Of a stretch of 61,079 nucleotides of DNA, positions 36,384 to 45,258 are shown piece by piece (position 1 is the first letter of the stretch; each line of letters begins with the position of its first letter). Location of the stretch: NCBI GenBank assembly GCA_949294665.1, contig CASFID010000012.1:1-61079 (forward strand). The letters run 5' to 3'. The stretch is from an uncultured Eubacteriales bacterium (GTDB lineage Bacteria; Bacillota; Clostridia; Lachnospirales; Lachnospiraceae). Made by a program: the position numbers and the translations under genes. The notes beneath the pieces were generated by a model. That model saw nothing but the letters and a program-made list of their open reading frames with translations. It made no database searches and had not been told where the DNA came from.

Positions 36384-36570
36384 GGTGCTGCGATATGCGG
36401 CACAAAGAACCGGATATGGAATCCTATTTTCTGTTACGGTTCTCCAATGCCCGGAATGCCGGATATCATGCCCGATGCTGAGTTCAACGTGATGATGGAG
36501 ACTGGCCTGCGGCAGCCAAACAGGCAATTGATTTTGAACAATAAAGTGAAAACTGAACATTGTTACATTC

Positions 36571-36600
36571 GGCATCGACCTTATGGTCGGTGCCTTATTT
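36571..36600 (+). terminator. terminator-like hairpin
   Basis: Arms 36571-36580 and 36585-36594 pair over 10 positions (one G-U) with a TTAT loop, followed by TTATTT. Probably ends transcription from the nickel transporter unit. Confidence 0.6.
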
Positions 36601-36677
36601 ATGCCTTGCGGAGGAATGAAAGAGCGGCTTATGAATTCTGATTTTGTTCAAAACGTAAGAAAAAACCGGAAATATAA

Positions 36678-36689
36678 ATCGAAAACGAT
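36678..36689. promoter_or_regulatory. operator palindrome, upstream copy
   Basis: ATCGAAAACGAT, an ATCG/CGAT palindrome around AAAA, 50 bases before the -35 box. Same core as the site over the start of transcription (36773-36786), spaced 95-96 bases apart, suggesting looping by a repressor. Confidence 0.6.
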
Positions 36690-36738
36690 AATAAAATTAT
36701 GAAAAAAGGCAAAAAACATAAAATAAAAGAAACCTGTA

Positions 36739-36767
36739 TTGACAAATATAAAGGATGAATATAGAAT
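36739..36767 (+). promoter_or_regulatory. sigma-A promoter of the sugar operon
   Basis: TTGACA at 36739-36744, 17-base spacer, TAGAAT at 36762-36767. Predicted start near 36774, within the downstream operator. Confidence 0.8.
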
Positions 36768-36772
36768 AATAT

Positions 36773-36786
36773 TATCGAAAACGATA
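36773..36786. promoter_or_regulatory. operator palindrome over the transcription start
   Basis: TATCGAAAACGATA, a perfect five-base-arm palindrome around AAAA. It covers the expected +1 of the operon and would block RNA polymerase when bound. The regulator is unknown; the ROK protein at 42382 is the nearest candidate, although LacI-type repressors also use such sites. Confidence 0.65.
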
Positions 36787-36800
36787 TAAAAGGAGAAGGA

Positions 36801-38279
36801 ATGAAAAGGGAAATCTCAATTGGCGCAGACCTGGGAGCCAGCGGCGGAAAGATGGCAAAGGGGTATTTTGACGGCAGAAAGCTTGAAATTGGGGATTACA
36901 TAGATTTTGCAAATGATCCGGTCTCTCTGAATGGAAATCTGTACTGGGACCTGTTCGGTCTCTACCGAAACATCCTGCTCGGCATGAGGCGCTATGCGCA
37001 GGATGACGAAGTGGCCTCTGTAGGGATCGACACATGGGGAGCCAGTTACGGATTGCTGGACCGGAAAGGCAGACTGCTCGAGCCGGTCTATCATTACAGG
37101 GATATGAGGACGGAGAAGTCTCTGGAAAGGCTTTTTCGGATCATACCGGAGAGAAAGGTCTACGAACTGACAGGCTGCAGATCAAATCGTTCCTATACGC
37201 TCCCACAGTTGTTTTCCTATGTAGAGCATGGAGAGAGGATCCTGGAGCTTGCGGATAAAATGCTGTTCCTGCCTGATCTGCTGGAATATTTCCTGTCTGG
37301 TGAAATGTGTGTGGAGCGTTCGATCGCAGGAACGTCCGGAATGATGCGTCCGGAACAGGATACATGGGCATGGGAACTGACGGACGCGCTCGGTATCCCT
37401 GCACATATACTGGGGGAGATCACAGATACGGGAAGAGTGATCGGCAGGATACAAAGAGAGCCGGCGGAAACGTCCCGGGCATGGAACGCCAGAGTGATAT
37501 CTGTGTGCGGACATGACACGGCGTCGGCCGTCGCGGGGATTCCCGGGTTTGGTCCCGGACAGATCTACGTGAGTATCGGGACAAATGTAAACATGGGAAC
37601 GGAAGTTTTACACAGTATCGTAAACGACAGATCGTGGAACGGCGGCATGAAAAACGCAGGCCTGATCGGAGACAGGAAGATCTTCTATAAAGACTTTGCA
37701 GCTCTCTGGCTGCTCGGCGAACTGCAAAGGAGCTGGAGAAATGCGGGCAGGACATATACCTATGAGCAGATCATGCAGATGGCAAAAGAGTGTAAAAGCA
37801 GACGCGTTTATGTTGACACGGAAGATACAGAACTGAATAATCCCGGCGGAGATATCAGAGAGAAGATCAATGCGTGTCTCAGAGCGGGAGGCTGTCAGGA
37901 ACTTGAGACAGACGCAGAGTTTGCCAGATGCATATTCGAGAGTGTTGCCATGAAGATCAAACGGTGCGCAGAATACATCAGAGATGAGATGGGGCTTCCT
38001 GTAAAGAAGATATCCGTTGTAAACGGCGGGAGCAGAAACCATGTGCTGATGCAGTTGATCAGCGATGCGCTGGGTATGCCGGTCTATGCGGGAATGCCAT
38101 ATGCGACACTTGCAGGGAATATCCTTACGCAATATTATGCATCGGGGGAGATATCTTCGGTCGATGAGATCCGCGAAGTGGCGGAACAATCCTTTGAGAT
38201 GCGCGAATACCAGCCCGATCTGAGGGAAAAGTCCAGGTGGGACGAGGATATGAAAAGCGTTGATCGAAACAGGGAATAA
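36801..38279 (+). CDS. FGGY-family carbohydrate kinase, rhamnulokinase-like
   Basis: 492 residues. The phosphate-binding start GADLGASGGKMAKG and the C-terminal NGGSRNHVLMQLISDALG belong to FGGY kinases, and both resemble RhaB more than gluconate or xylulose kinases. It phosphorylates a sugar, probably a ketose such as rhamnulose or fuculose, at C1. The partner class II aldolase follows 21 bases downstream. AAGGAGAAGG precedes the ATG. No isomerase is encoded in the operon, so the imported sugar may already be a ketose. Confidence 0.85.
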   Translation: MKREISIGADLGASGGKMAKGYFDGRKLEIGDYIDFANDPVSLNGNLYWDLFGLYRNILLGMRRYAQDDEVASVGIDTWGASYGLLDRKGRLLEPVYHYRDMRTEKSLERLFRIIPERKVYELTGCRSNRSYTLPQLFSYVEHGERILELADKMLFLPDLLEYFLSGEMCVERSIAGTSGMMRPEQDTWAWELTDALGIPAHILGEITDTGRVIGRIQREPAETSRAWNARVISVCGHDTASAVAGIPGFGPGQIYVSIGTNVNMGTEVLHSIVNDRSWNGGMKNAGLIGDRKIFYKDFAALWLLGELQRSWRNAGRTYTYEQIMQMAKECKSRRVYVDTEDTELNNPGGDIREKINACLRAGGCQELETDAEFARCIFESVAMKIKRCAEYIRDEMGLPVKKISVVNGGSRNHVLMQLISDALGMPVYAGMPYATLAGNILTQYYASGEISSVDEIREVAEQSFEMREYQPDLREKSRWDEDMKSVDRNRE

Positions 38280-38300
38280 AAATAACAGGAGGGCAAGAAG

Positions 38301-38999
38301 ATGGCGAAAGATTACAGAGAAAGGATGAAAGAACTGGGAATATCGGAGGAGGCGGTCAGCCAGGTGCTCAGCGTGGCGAAAAGAATGGATGACAAGGGCC
38401 TGGTCAATTCGTTTGCCGGAAATATATCTGCAAAAGTGGACGGAAAGATCTATATCACTCCGACGGGTCAGAACAAAGGCCTGCTTACGCCGGAGAAAAT
38501 ATCCGTCATCGAACCGGATGGAAAGAGAATATGGGGGATGAAAGAGACGTCGGAAGTGATCATGCACAGCATGGCATACGACATCTGCGAAAGAAACGGA
38601 TGGGACGTCGGCGGAGTCGTTCACAGCCACTCGAAAGTGCTTACAGCCTTCTCCATGGCAGGAATAGATGTGGAGACAGGAGCGCTGCCTGAAATGATGG
38701 GGAACTTTCACAAAATACCATGTGCGCCGTACGGAGCACCGGGGACAAAGTTCATAATGACCATGGCGGAGCCTTACTTCGCAGACGGATACAGGATCGT
38801 GCTGCTGGGGAACCACGGGAGTCTGGCTGTGGGGAAAACTGTGGAAGAGGCAATGAACGTGGTCGAGGCCTGCGAGGCGATCGCAGAACAGATCCTGATC
38901 ACGAAATATATCATCGGAGGAGAGAGCCCCCTCGATCCGGATGAGATCGCCAGATTTTTTGAGATCTATAAAGAGAACCGGGCGAAAAGAAGGGCATGA
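38301..38999 (+). CDS. class II aldolase/adducin family protein
   Basis: 232 residues. Zinc ligands H108 and H110 in VVHSHS, the catalytic glutamate E85 in TSEVIMH, and a third histidine in LGNHGSLAVG match L-fuculose-1-phosphate and rhamnulose-1-phosphate aldolases. It would cleave the phosphorylated ketose to DHAP and an aldehyde. The exact sugar is not decided by sequence. GGAGGGC precedes the ATG. Same operon as the kinase and the ABC transporter. Confidence 0.88.
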   Translation: MAKDYRERMKELGISEEAVSQVLSVAKRMDDKGLVNSFAGNISAKVDGKIYITPTGQNKGLLTPEKISVIEPDGKRIWGMKETSEVIMHSMAYDICERNGWDVGGVVHSHSKVLTAFSMAGIDVETGALPEMMGNFHKIPCAPYGAPGTKFIMTMAEPYFADGYRIVLLGNHGSLAVGKTVEEAMNVVEACEAIAEQILITKYIIGGESPLDPDEIARFFEIYKENRAKRRA

Positions 39000-39100
39000 C
39001 CAGAAAGACAGAACTGATCCGAAAGATATCGTTATAAGTGGATTCTGCTTCCCGGCCGGAAGAGAACAATAAAAGTACAAACAAGTCAGGAGGAATCATT

Positions 39101-40420
39101 ATGAAATGGAGACGAACAGTCAGTCTGCTGATGACAGCAGCGCTCGTCGCGGGACTTACAGCCTGCGGCGGAACATCCGAAAACGAGAACACGAACACAT
39201 CAGAATCCTCAGGGGATCAGACTACATTGACTATGTGGTCCTGGACGCCGATCACGCGGACGGCGGAGAAGATGATTGCGGCGTTTGAAGAAGAAAATCC
39301 GGACATCAACATCGAGTTTACTTATTATAACTATGATCCGGAATATCTTTCTGCGCTGTCTGCCGCCGCGGCTTCCGACAGCCTGCCGGATATCATCGGC
39401 CTGCAGCCGGGATCTCTGACAGCCCAGTATGCGGACTATCTGGTGGATTATAGTTCCTATGCGGAGGAGACATGGGGAGAAAACTGGAAAGAAAATTTCC
39501 CGGATCTGGTAGCGAAACAGATCCAGATGGGGAACGCCGGGGGAGATGAGGGGAACTACATACTTCCGGTGGAGGCGCAGGTCATAGCGGTCGTCTATAA
39601 CAAAAATGTATTTGAAGAGTATGACCTGGAAGTTCCCACGACATACGATGAACTGAAAGAGGTATGCAGTACGCTTACAGATAACGGCGTCGCGCCTTTC
39701 TATCTCGGCGGCGCGAACGGATGGCAGCTCGTAAATGTATTTACAATGCTCTGTTCACAGATCGATACGGAAATGTTCGATCAGGCTCAGGCCGGGGAGA
39801 TCGACTGGACCGACGACAGGATCGTGGAGGCAATGACGAACTTCAGGCAGATGTTTGACGATGGCATTTTCCAGACAGGCGCTATGTCGGCTGACGTCAA
39901 CACGAACGGAACGCCCGCGTTTGTCTCAAATACAGCGGGAATGGTGGCGCTCGGTTCCTGGTGGTGTCAGGAATTCACCGCGGAAGACCCGGCGGATACG
40001 GTTGCCAACTGGGATTTCGGATTCTTCTACCTGCCGCCTGTGGGAACGGCTGAAAATGCCGCGACTCCGGTAGGAGGCGTTGATTTTGGATACGGCATCA
40101 CGACAAATTGTGATGACAAAGATGCGGCGTGGAAAGCTCTCCAGTCATTCTGCTCGGGCGCAGGAATCCAGGCATGCGCAGACGACGTGAACAACCTTCC
40201 TGCATTTAAAGGGATTGAGCCGCAGAATGAAGAACTGAATGCAGATCTGGTCGAGCAGTACAATACATTTTCGGAAGATCTGAACAGCGCGATGAACCAG
40301 AGGATTTCGGAACCGACGATCGAGACAGTGCTCCAGAATGCGCTTTCAGGACTAGGAGCGGGTGAACTGACGCCGGAAGAAGCGTGCGCACAGGTGCAGG
40401 AGGCTCAGGACGCACTCTGA
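39101..40420 (+). CDS. carbohydrate ABC transporter substrate-binding lipoprotein
   Basis: 439 residues. The signal peptide ends in LTAC with lipidated C22, followed by an acidic, serine/asparagine-rich linker. The mature part is an SBP_bac_1 fold (TMWSWTPITRTAEKMIAAFEEE). It captures a sugar outside the cell for the two permeases that follow. ATG 39101 is preceded by CAGGAGGAATC. The frame upstream (from 39038) lacks a site. Confidence 0.92.
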   Translation: MKWRRTVSLLMTAALVAGLTACGGTSENENTNTSESSGDQTTLTMWSWTPITRTAEKMIAAFEEENPDINIEFTYYNYDPEYLSALSAAAASDSLPDIIGLQPGSLTAQYADYLVDYSSYAEETWGENWKENFPDLVAKQIQMGNAGGDEGNYILPVEAQVIAVVYNKNVFEEYDLEVPTTYDELKEVCSTLTDNGVAPFYLGGANGWQLVNVFTMLCSQIDTEMFDQAQAGEIDWTDDRIVEAMTNFRQMFDDGIFQTGAMSADVNTNGTPAFVSNTAGMVALGSWWCQEFTAEDPADTVANWDFGFFYLPPVGTAENAATPVGGVDFGYGITTNCDDKDAAWKALQSFCSGAGIQACADDVNNLPAFKGIEPQNEELNADLVEQYNTFSEDLNSAMNQRISEPTIETVLQNALSGLGAGELTPEEACAQVQEAQDAL

Positions 40421-40538
40421 TAACGAACAGTAAATATAACAATCTGAATGATCAGAAGGAGACCGGGAGGATCGCCGCCTGTTATCTCAGGAGACGATCC
40501 TCCCGGATCCGGACAGCGGCCGAAAGGAGGAAGAGGCT

Positions 40539-41453
40539 ATGGGGAACACGGCGCTGAAAAAACCAGGAAAACGAAAATATAATATCCCCGGATATCTGTT
40601 TATACTGCCGTCGGTACTGTTTTTTCTGTTTTATATACTGTATCCGATCGTCTTTGTGGGATGGAGCAGCCTGTATGAATGGTCCACGCTCAAAAACATG
40701 GTTTTCGTCGGATTTGAGAATTATACCAGGGTATTTCAGGACGACGTATTCTGGATAACGATGAAGAATTCTGTGATCTGGATTGTGACGACCGTTCCGA
40801 TACAGGCGGTGACAGGATTTTTCCTCGCATATATCATCGAGGAGCGGATCCGCAAAGGAAAAGGGCTTTACCGGACAGTATTCTTTCTTCCGGTCGTCAC
40901 CTCTGTAGTCGTGGTGGCGATCGTATGGGGGAAAATGCTGCAGCCCTATCAGGGAATCATCACGCATTATCTCTCTATGATCGGCATTGACAGTCAGTTA
41001 AATATACTTGGTACTACTTCTACGGCAATATTCGGATGTATCCTTGCGAATATCTGGGAATGGACGGGCTGGTCGATGATCATGTATGTCGCCGGGATGT
41101 CCCAGATCCCGGAAGATATGAAGGAAGCGGCCAAGATCGACGGCGCTACCAGGTGGAAGGAGATCCGCTACATATATATCCCGGCGCTTGCATCGACGCA
41201 TAAATCGCTGCTCATGCTGGGCGTCATCGGCTCCCTGCAGACTTTCGGTCTTATTTATACGATGACAGGAGGAGGCCCGAACCATGCCTCCGAGATGCCG
41301 GGAACCTATATCTTCCAGAGCGGATTCACCAATCAGCAGATGGGGTATGCCTCCGCGCTGTCTATTGTAACGCTGCTGTTTGCTCTCGTTCTTACGATCA
41401 TCCAGGTGAAAGGTCTGGGAGCGGGCGACTTCATGAAGAAAGGAGAGGAATGA
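40539..41453 (+). CDS. carbohydrate ABC transporter permease (MalF/UgpA type)
   Basis: 304 residues, six membrane helices, first at YLFILPSVLFFLFYILYPI. The EAA loop reads EAAKIDGATRWKEIRYIYIP. It pairs with the following permease. AAAGGAGGAAG precedes the ATG. The stop overlaps the start of the next gene as ATGA. Confidence 0.93.
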   Translation: MGNTALKKPGKRKYNIPGYLFILPSVLFFLFYILYPIVFVGWSSLYEWSTLKNMVFVGFENYTRVFQDDVFWITMKNSVIWIVTTVPIQAVTGFFLAYIIEERIRKGKGLYRTVFFLPVVTSVVVVAIVWGKMLQPYQGIITHYLSMIGIDSQLNILGTTSTAIFGCILANIWEWTGWSMIMYVAGMSQIPEDMKEAAKIDGATRWKEIRYIYIPALASTHKSLLMLGVIGSLQTFGLIYTMTGGGPNHASEMPGTYIFQSGFTNQQMGYASALSIVTLLFALVLTIIQVKGLGAGDFMKKGEE

Positions 41454-42283
41454 GTATGGCTTCAAAAAAATATAATCAGATCGTCTGGAACGTCATTCTG
41501 GTGTTTGCCGCGCTCATCTTTATGGTACCTCTCATTTTTATGGTCAGCATGTCGCTTCGGACAAACAATACGATAGGAATGCCGCAGCTTTTTGTGGCGG
41601 ACGTCACATTTAAGAACTACCGCAATGTGATCGAACAGAATCCTGAACTCTGGAGAAACTTTATGAGCAGTGTGGTCATAACTGTCACATCTGTCGCTCT
41701 CGTAACGATATGCGCGAGCATGGCGGTATTCGGATTCTCCAGAAAAAACGTTCACGGGAAAGTTCTGATATACAATATCCTGCTGTGTACGCTTATGGTC
41801 CCGATCGCCGGCCTTGTAGTGCCGATCACGCAGCTCAACAGCAGGATCGGGTGGATCGACAATTACTGCGGTCTGATCTTCCCGTATGCAGCGCTCGGGA
41901 TTCCCTTTGCCATTACGATCCTCCAGGGATTCATGACGGCGATCCCTAATGATCTGGAAGAGGCCGCGCTGATCGACGGCTGCGGGATCGTGAGGCTGTT
42001 CCTGCAGATCATCTGTCCGCTGCTGAAACCGGGGATCGTTGTAATCGTGATCTGGCAGTTCCTCACATCCTGGAACGAGTTTTTCCTGGCGATGTGTACG
42101 CTGACCGATAATGCGCTCAAAACACTGCCGCTTGTAGCACAGCAGTATAATGGGACCTATTTCAGCCAGCCCGGAACACTGTTCGCGGCGCTGACGCTGA
42201 TCACGATCCCTATGCTGATCTTCTATATCCTTGTGCAGAAACAGTTTGTAAAAGGACTTACAGCCGGGGCGGTTAAAGGATGA
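41450..42283 (+). CDS. carbohydrate ABC transporter permease (MalG/UgpE type)
   Basis: 277 residues, six membrane helices, first at VILVFAALIFMVPLIFMV. The EAA loop EAALIDGCGIVRLFLQIICP is typical. No ATPase gene is in the operon; Firmicute sugar importers of this type commonly borrow a shared MsmK-type ATPase encoded elsewhere. ATG 41456 is an alternative start. Confidence 0.93.
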   Translation: MSMASKKYNQIVWNVILVFAALIFMVPLIFMVSMSLRTNNTIGMPQLFVADVTFKNYRNVIEQNPELWRNFMSSVVITVTSVALVTICASMAVFGFSRKNVHGKVLIYNILLCTLMVPIAGLVVPITQLNSRIGWIDNYCGLIFPYAALGIPFAITILQGFMTAIPNDLEEAALIDGCGIVRLFLQIICPLLKPGIVVIVIWQFLTSWNEFFLAMCTLTDNALKTLPLVAQQYNGTYFSQPGTLFAALTLITIPMLIFYILVQKQFVKGLTAGAVKG

Positions 42284-42316
42284 ACAAAACATCGGCGCGC
42301 AGGGGGGATTTTCCGG

Positions 42317-42345
42317 TTGCATAAAAAATCAACAAAATGTATGAT
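42317..42345 (+). promoter_or_regulatory. candidate promoter of the ROK gene
   Basis: TTGCAT at 42317-42322, 17-base spacer, TATGAT at 42340-42345. It gives the regulator expression independent of the operon it may control. Confidence 0.6.
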
Positions 42346-42381
42346 ATAAATAGATGTTGATCGTGTGATGAGGCGGAATAT

Positions 42382-43605
42382 ATGAATAGCGAGTCGATAT
42401 TAGAGAACAGAAAATATTATCAGAGAAATAAAATACTCAGTGTAATCCGTTTTCAGAAAAATGTATCCAGATACGATATTAAAAAAAGTACTTCATACAG
42501 TATGACGACAGTGCTGAGCGTGATCGAGGACATGTTGAAAGAGGGCCTGATCTACGAGGAAGAATGCGATGAGATCCGTGTGGGACGCAAACCGGTCTGG
42601 CTGCGTCTGAACCCTCAGGGGGGATATTTCGTGGGACTCGAATTCAACAGCAGGACGATGCATTGCGTGATACTGGATTTCACAGGCAGGATCATCTACA
42701 CAAAGGAACGGGAGATTTCTGAGAGGAACAGCTGTGCCGGAGCGATCATAGATATGATCAAGGGCAGCATACGGGATGCTCTGGAGTCTCTTGGCGGCAG
42801 GCGCGAAAAAGTATTGGGGATCGGTCTGGGAATACCGGGATACAGTGATAAACACAGAGGAGTCGCGATCTCTTACACGCATCTGAAAGGCTGGGAAAAC
42901 GTCCCTGTAAAACAGATCGTGGAGGAAGAATTCGGCTACCCGTGTTATATGGACAATAATGTGAACGGGATGATCTACGCCTATAAATATCTGGTATATA
43001 ACGGCAGGTGCGAGGATATGCTCTTCATTTCGATCAGAACAGGAGCCCGGGTGATGCCTGTCATAAACAATATGCCTGTCAGCAGTGTGAGCGGCTCTCC
43101 CGGTGAGCTCGGCCACATCAAAGTGGGGGGCGGGAGCAGACTCTGCTCATGCGGAAAATACGGATGCCTGAACACAGAAGTCTCGGATTATGCCATTGTC
43201 AGTAAGATAAAGGACGGCATACGGGTGCACAGATTCCAGCGGATCCTGGAGATGGCAGGAGGCAGCATCGGTTCGATCACCATCGAGCATTTTGTGGAAG
43301 CGGCAAAAGCAGGGGACGCAGACTCTCTGGAACTTCTGGAGCAGGTGGGCGGTTTCATAGGCGATACGATCGCTATGCTGGTCAATATATTCGCTCCGCG
43401 TAAGATCGTGATCTACGGCGAACTTGCGAGGATCGGCGAGCCTTTCCTGAAGATACTCAGAAAAAGAGTAGAAGAAAACTCGATCCGGGAAAATTACAGC
43501 GGTCTTGAGATCATGTCTTCCACAATGGGACGGGATCTGGGAGCTGTGGGAGCGGCGGCGCTTGTCATGCAGGAAGAGTTTGATTTTGTAGAGGAGACGA
43601 TCTGA
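42382..43605 (+). CDS. ROK-family transcriptional regulator (XylR/NagC type)
   Basis: 407 residues. An N-terminal winged HTH (about 15-75, with NKILSVIRFQKNVSRYDIKKS) precedes a ROK sugar-kinase-like domain containing GIGLGIPG and the zinc motif CSCGKYGC. Repressors of this family release DNA on binding a sugar. Encoded last in the sugar operon, with its own promoter, it is the likely regulator of the kinase-aldolase-transporter genes. GAGGCGG precedes the ATG. Confidence 0.92.
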   Translation: MNSESILENRKYYQRNKILSVIRFQKNVSRYDIKKSTSYSMTTVLSVIEDMLKEGLIYEEECDEIRVGRKPVWLRLNPQGGYFVGLEFNSRTMHCVILDFTGRIIYTKEREISERNSCAGAIIDMIKGSIRDALESLGGRREKVLGIGLGIPGYSDKHRGVAISYTHLKGWENVPVKQIVEEEFGYPCYMDNNVNGMIYAYKYLVYNGRCEDMLFISIRTGARVMPVINNMPVSSVSGSPGELGHIKVGGGSRLCSCGKYGCLNTEVSDYAIVSKIKDGIRVHRFQRILEMAGGSIGSITIEHFVEAAKAGDADSLELLEQVGGFIGDTIAMLVNIFAPRKIVIYGELARIGEPFLKILRKRVEENSIRENYSGLEIMSSTMGRDLGAVGAAALVMQEEFDFVEETI

Positions 43606-43630
43606 GGCGCGGGGGTAAATTCTCATGAAA

Positions 43631-43714
43631 TGACAAAAGTTCATCTGCCGGTCAGTCGCCGGATTTTTATGCAGGCATAAATCCGTCTCCTGACGTCAGA
43701 TGGCTGAACTGTTC
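43631..43714. repeat. palindromic intergenic repeat, short copy (second module only)
   Basis: It shares the hairpin module and right end (GGCTGAACTGTT) with the full copy at 53558-53720; the AAACCGCACTTCGTGC module is absent. It ends 22 bases before the -35 box of the rpmG promoter. Confidence 0.8.
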
Positions 43715-43735
43715 TTATAAATTAGTCTGAATACC

Positions 43736-43765
43736 TTGACTTACTGCTGTCCGCCGTGGTATACT
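43736..43765 (+). promoter_or_regulatory. sigma-A promoter of rpmG-secE-nusG-rplK-rplA
   Basis: TTGACT at 43736-43741, 18-base spacer, TATACT at 43760-43765. Start near 43772, about 95 bases before rpmG. An eight-T run at 43789-43796 lies early in the leader. Confidence 0.75.
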
Positions 43766-43867
43766 ACTACGGCGAATGGAAGTAGGTCTTTTTTTTATGC
43801 CTAAAAATTGATGGCTTCGCAACCATCAGCAACACGTAGTGAATATGTTTAAAGCGAGGTGGAAGTT

Positions 43868-44017
43868 GTGCGCACAAGAATTACACTGGAGTGTACGGAA
43901 TGCAAAAACCGTAACTACAACATGACGAAGGATAAGAAAGCTCATCCGGAACGCATGGAAACCAAGAAATACTGCAGATTCTGCAAATCACACACACTGC
44001 ACAAAGAAACAAAGTAG
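43868..44017 (+). CDS. rpmG: 50S ribosomal protein bL33
   Basis: 49 residues from GTG 43868: [16 protein letters not shown], then a second cysteine pair YCRFCK near the end. The four cysteines form the zinc ribbon of the zinc-bound bL33 type. GAGGTGG lies upstream. First gene of the conserved bL33-SecE-NusG block. Confidence 0.95.
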   Translation: MRTRITLECTECKNRNYNMTKDKKAHPERMETKKYCRFCKSHTLHKETK

Positions 44018-44038
44018 TCGTCGGAAGGAAGTGGACAG

Positions 44039-44236
44039 ATGAGTGACAAAGCAAAGACTCAGAAGAAGAGCTGGTTCAGAGGACTTCAGGCAGAGTTTAA
44101 GAAAGTCATCTGGCCGGATAAGAAAACACTTGCAAGACAGACCACTGCAGTTGTTGTAGTTTCCGTAGTTCTCGGACTGATCATTGCAGTGCTCGACGCT
44201 CTTTTGAACTATGGGATTGAATTTTTGGTAAGATAG
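44039..44236 (+). CDS. secE: preprotein translocase subunit SecE
   Basis: 65 residues with one C-terminal membrane helix (AVVVVSVVLGLIIAVLDALL) preceded by the family motif FKKVIWPDKKT. SecE stabilises the SecYEG channel. AAGGAAG precedes the ATG. It lies between rpmG and nusG as in most Firmicutes. Confidence 0.95.
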   Translation: MSDKAKTQKKSWFRGLQAEFKKVIWPDKKTLARQTTAVVVVSVVLGLIIAVLDALLNYGIEFLVR

Positions 44237-44261
44237 TCGACCGCAGCAGAAAGGTGATTTT

Positions 44262-44780
44262 ATGTCAGAGGCAAAATGGTATGTAGTTCATACTTATTCG
44301 GGGTATGAAAACAAAGTAAAAGCAAACATTGACAAGACGATCGAAAACCGTCACCTGGAAGATCAGATCCTTGAGGTCCGCGTTCCCATGGAGGAAGTGA
44401 CAGAACTCAAGAACGGCGTCCAGAAAGCTGTGCAGCGTAAGATGTTCCCGGGGTATGTCATGATCCATATGATCATGAATGACGATACCTGGTATGTGGT
44501 CAGAAATACCAGAGGTGTAACGGGTTTTGTCGGCCCTGGTTCCAAGCCGGTGCCGCTCGAGGAGAGCGAGATGGCGAACTTAGGCATCAAGCGGGACAAC
44601 GTCGTCGTCAACTTCGGAGTGGGCGATACGATCGTCGTCTTAAGCGGAGCGTGGGAAGGAACCGTCGGCGTTGTGCAGAGTATGAACGAGCAGAAGAAAA
44701 GTCTGTCGATCAATGTTGAACTGTTTGGCCGCGAGACACCGGTTGAACTTGGTTTTTCAGAAGTGAAGAAAATGGATTAA
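44262..44780 (+). CDS. nusG: transcription termination/antitermination protein NusG
   Basis: 172 residues. The NGN domain starts EAKWYVVHTYSGYENKVK, with GFVGPGSKPVPL, and the C-terminal KOW domain reads GDTIVVLSGAWEGTVGVV. NusG travels with RNA polymerase and couples it to Rho or to ribosomes. GAAAGGTGA precedes the ATG. rplK follows after a short structured leader. Confidence 0.97.
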   Translation: MSEAKWYVVHTYSGYENKVKANIDKTIENRHLEDQILEVRVPMEEVTELKNGVQKAVQRKMFPGYVMIHMIMNDDTWYVVRNTRGVTGFVGPGSKPVPLEESEMANLGIKRDNVVVNFGVGDTIVVLSGAWEGTVGVVQSMNEQKKSLSINVELFGRETPVELGFSEVKKMD

Positions 44781-44786
44781 AGATGA

Positions 44787-44816
44787 GTGGGAGGGGCAAG
44801 GCCCCGTGACTACCAC
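44787..44816 (+). promoter_or_regulatory. L1-binding-site-like hairpin before rplK
   Basis: A 30-base element: GTGGGAGGGGCA at the left, TACCAC at the right, with GTGG/CCAC and GGGG/CCCC pairing. The left GTGGGAGG and right TACCAC are those of helix 76 of 23S rRNA, which ribosomal protein L1 binds. It lies just before AAGGAGG of rplK, the known place for L1 autoregulation. Confidence 0.7.
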
Positions 44817-44831
44817 AAGGAGGTAATTGAA

Positions 44832-45257
44832 ATGGCAAAAAAAGTAGAAGGTTATATCAAATTACAGATTCCTGCCGGCAAGGCAACCCCGGCACCGCCG
44901 GTTGGTCCTGCGCTTGGACAGCACGGCGTAAATATCGTTGAATTTACAAAGCAGTTCAACGCAAGAACAGCAGACCAGGGCGACCTGATCATCCCGGTTG
45001 TAATCACTGTATACAATGACAGAAGCTTCAGCTTCATTACAAAGACACCGCCGGCAGCAGTTCTGATCAAGAAAGCATGCAAGATCCAGTCCGGTTCAGG
45101 TGTGCCGAACAAGAACAAAGTTGCAACCATCACAAAAGCTCAGCTCCAGGAGATCGCAGAGATGAAGATGCCTGATCTGAACGCAGCAACTGTAGAGGCC
45201 GCTATGAGCATGGTAGCAGGGACATGCCGCTCCATGGGTGTAGTTGTAGAAGAGTAG
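44832..45257 (+). CDS. rplK: 50S ribosomal protein uL11
   Basis: 141 residues starting [20 protein letters not shown], with [14 protein letters not shown], the family hallmark. AAGGAGG is before ATG 44832; the longer frame from 44787 runs through the L1-like hairpin and is not used. It forms the ribosome stalk base. Confidence 0.97.
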   Translation: MAKKVEGYIKLQIPAGKATPAPPVGPALGQHGVNIVEFTKQFNARTADQGDLIIPVVITVYNDRSFSFITKTPPAAVLIKKACKIQSGSGVPNKNKVATITKAQLQEIAEMKMPDLNAATVEAAMSMVAGTCRSMGVVVEE

Positions 45258-45258
45258 A

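Larger units (their letters stand above)
36384..36738. other. intergenic region between transporter and sugar operon
   Basis: No convincing gene. It contains a terminator-like hairpin at 36571-36594 and an operator palindrome at 36678-36689, described separately. A short peptide-like stretch ending DWPAAAKQAIDFEQ at about 36483-36542 may be the tail of a lost gene. The last 100 bases are strongly AT-rich, as expected upstream of a promoter. Confidence 0.4.

Noticed and set aside
36447-36641. A 64-codon plus-strand frame in the gap before the sugar operon
   Set aside because: It spans a terminator-like hairpin and shows no domain; judged chance.
37608-39080. A 490-codon open frame on the minus strand
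   Set aside because: It lies opposite the FGGY kinase and the aldolase, both with clear motifs. Its peptide is cysteine/histidine/arginine-rich without recognisable domains, typical of antisense frames in such codon use.
43764-43796. Hairpin plus T-run as an attenuator before rpmG
   Set aside because: The left arm CTACT overlaps the -10 box, so it would not be in the transcript.
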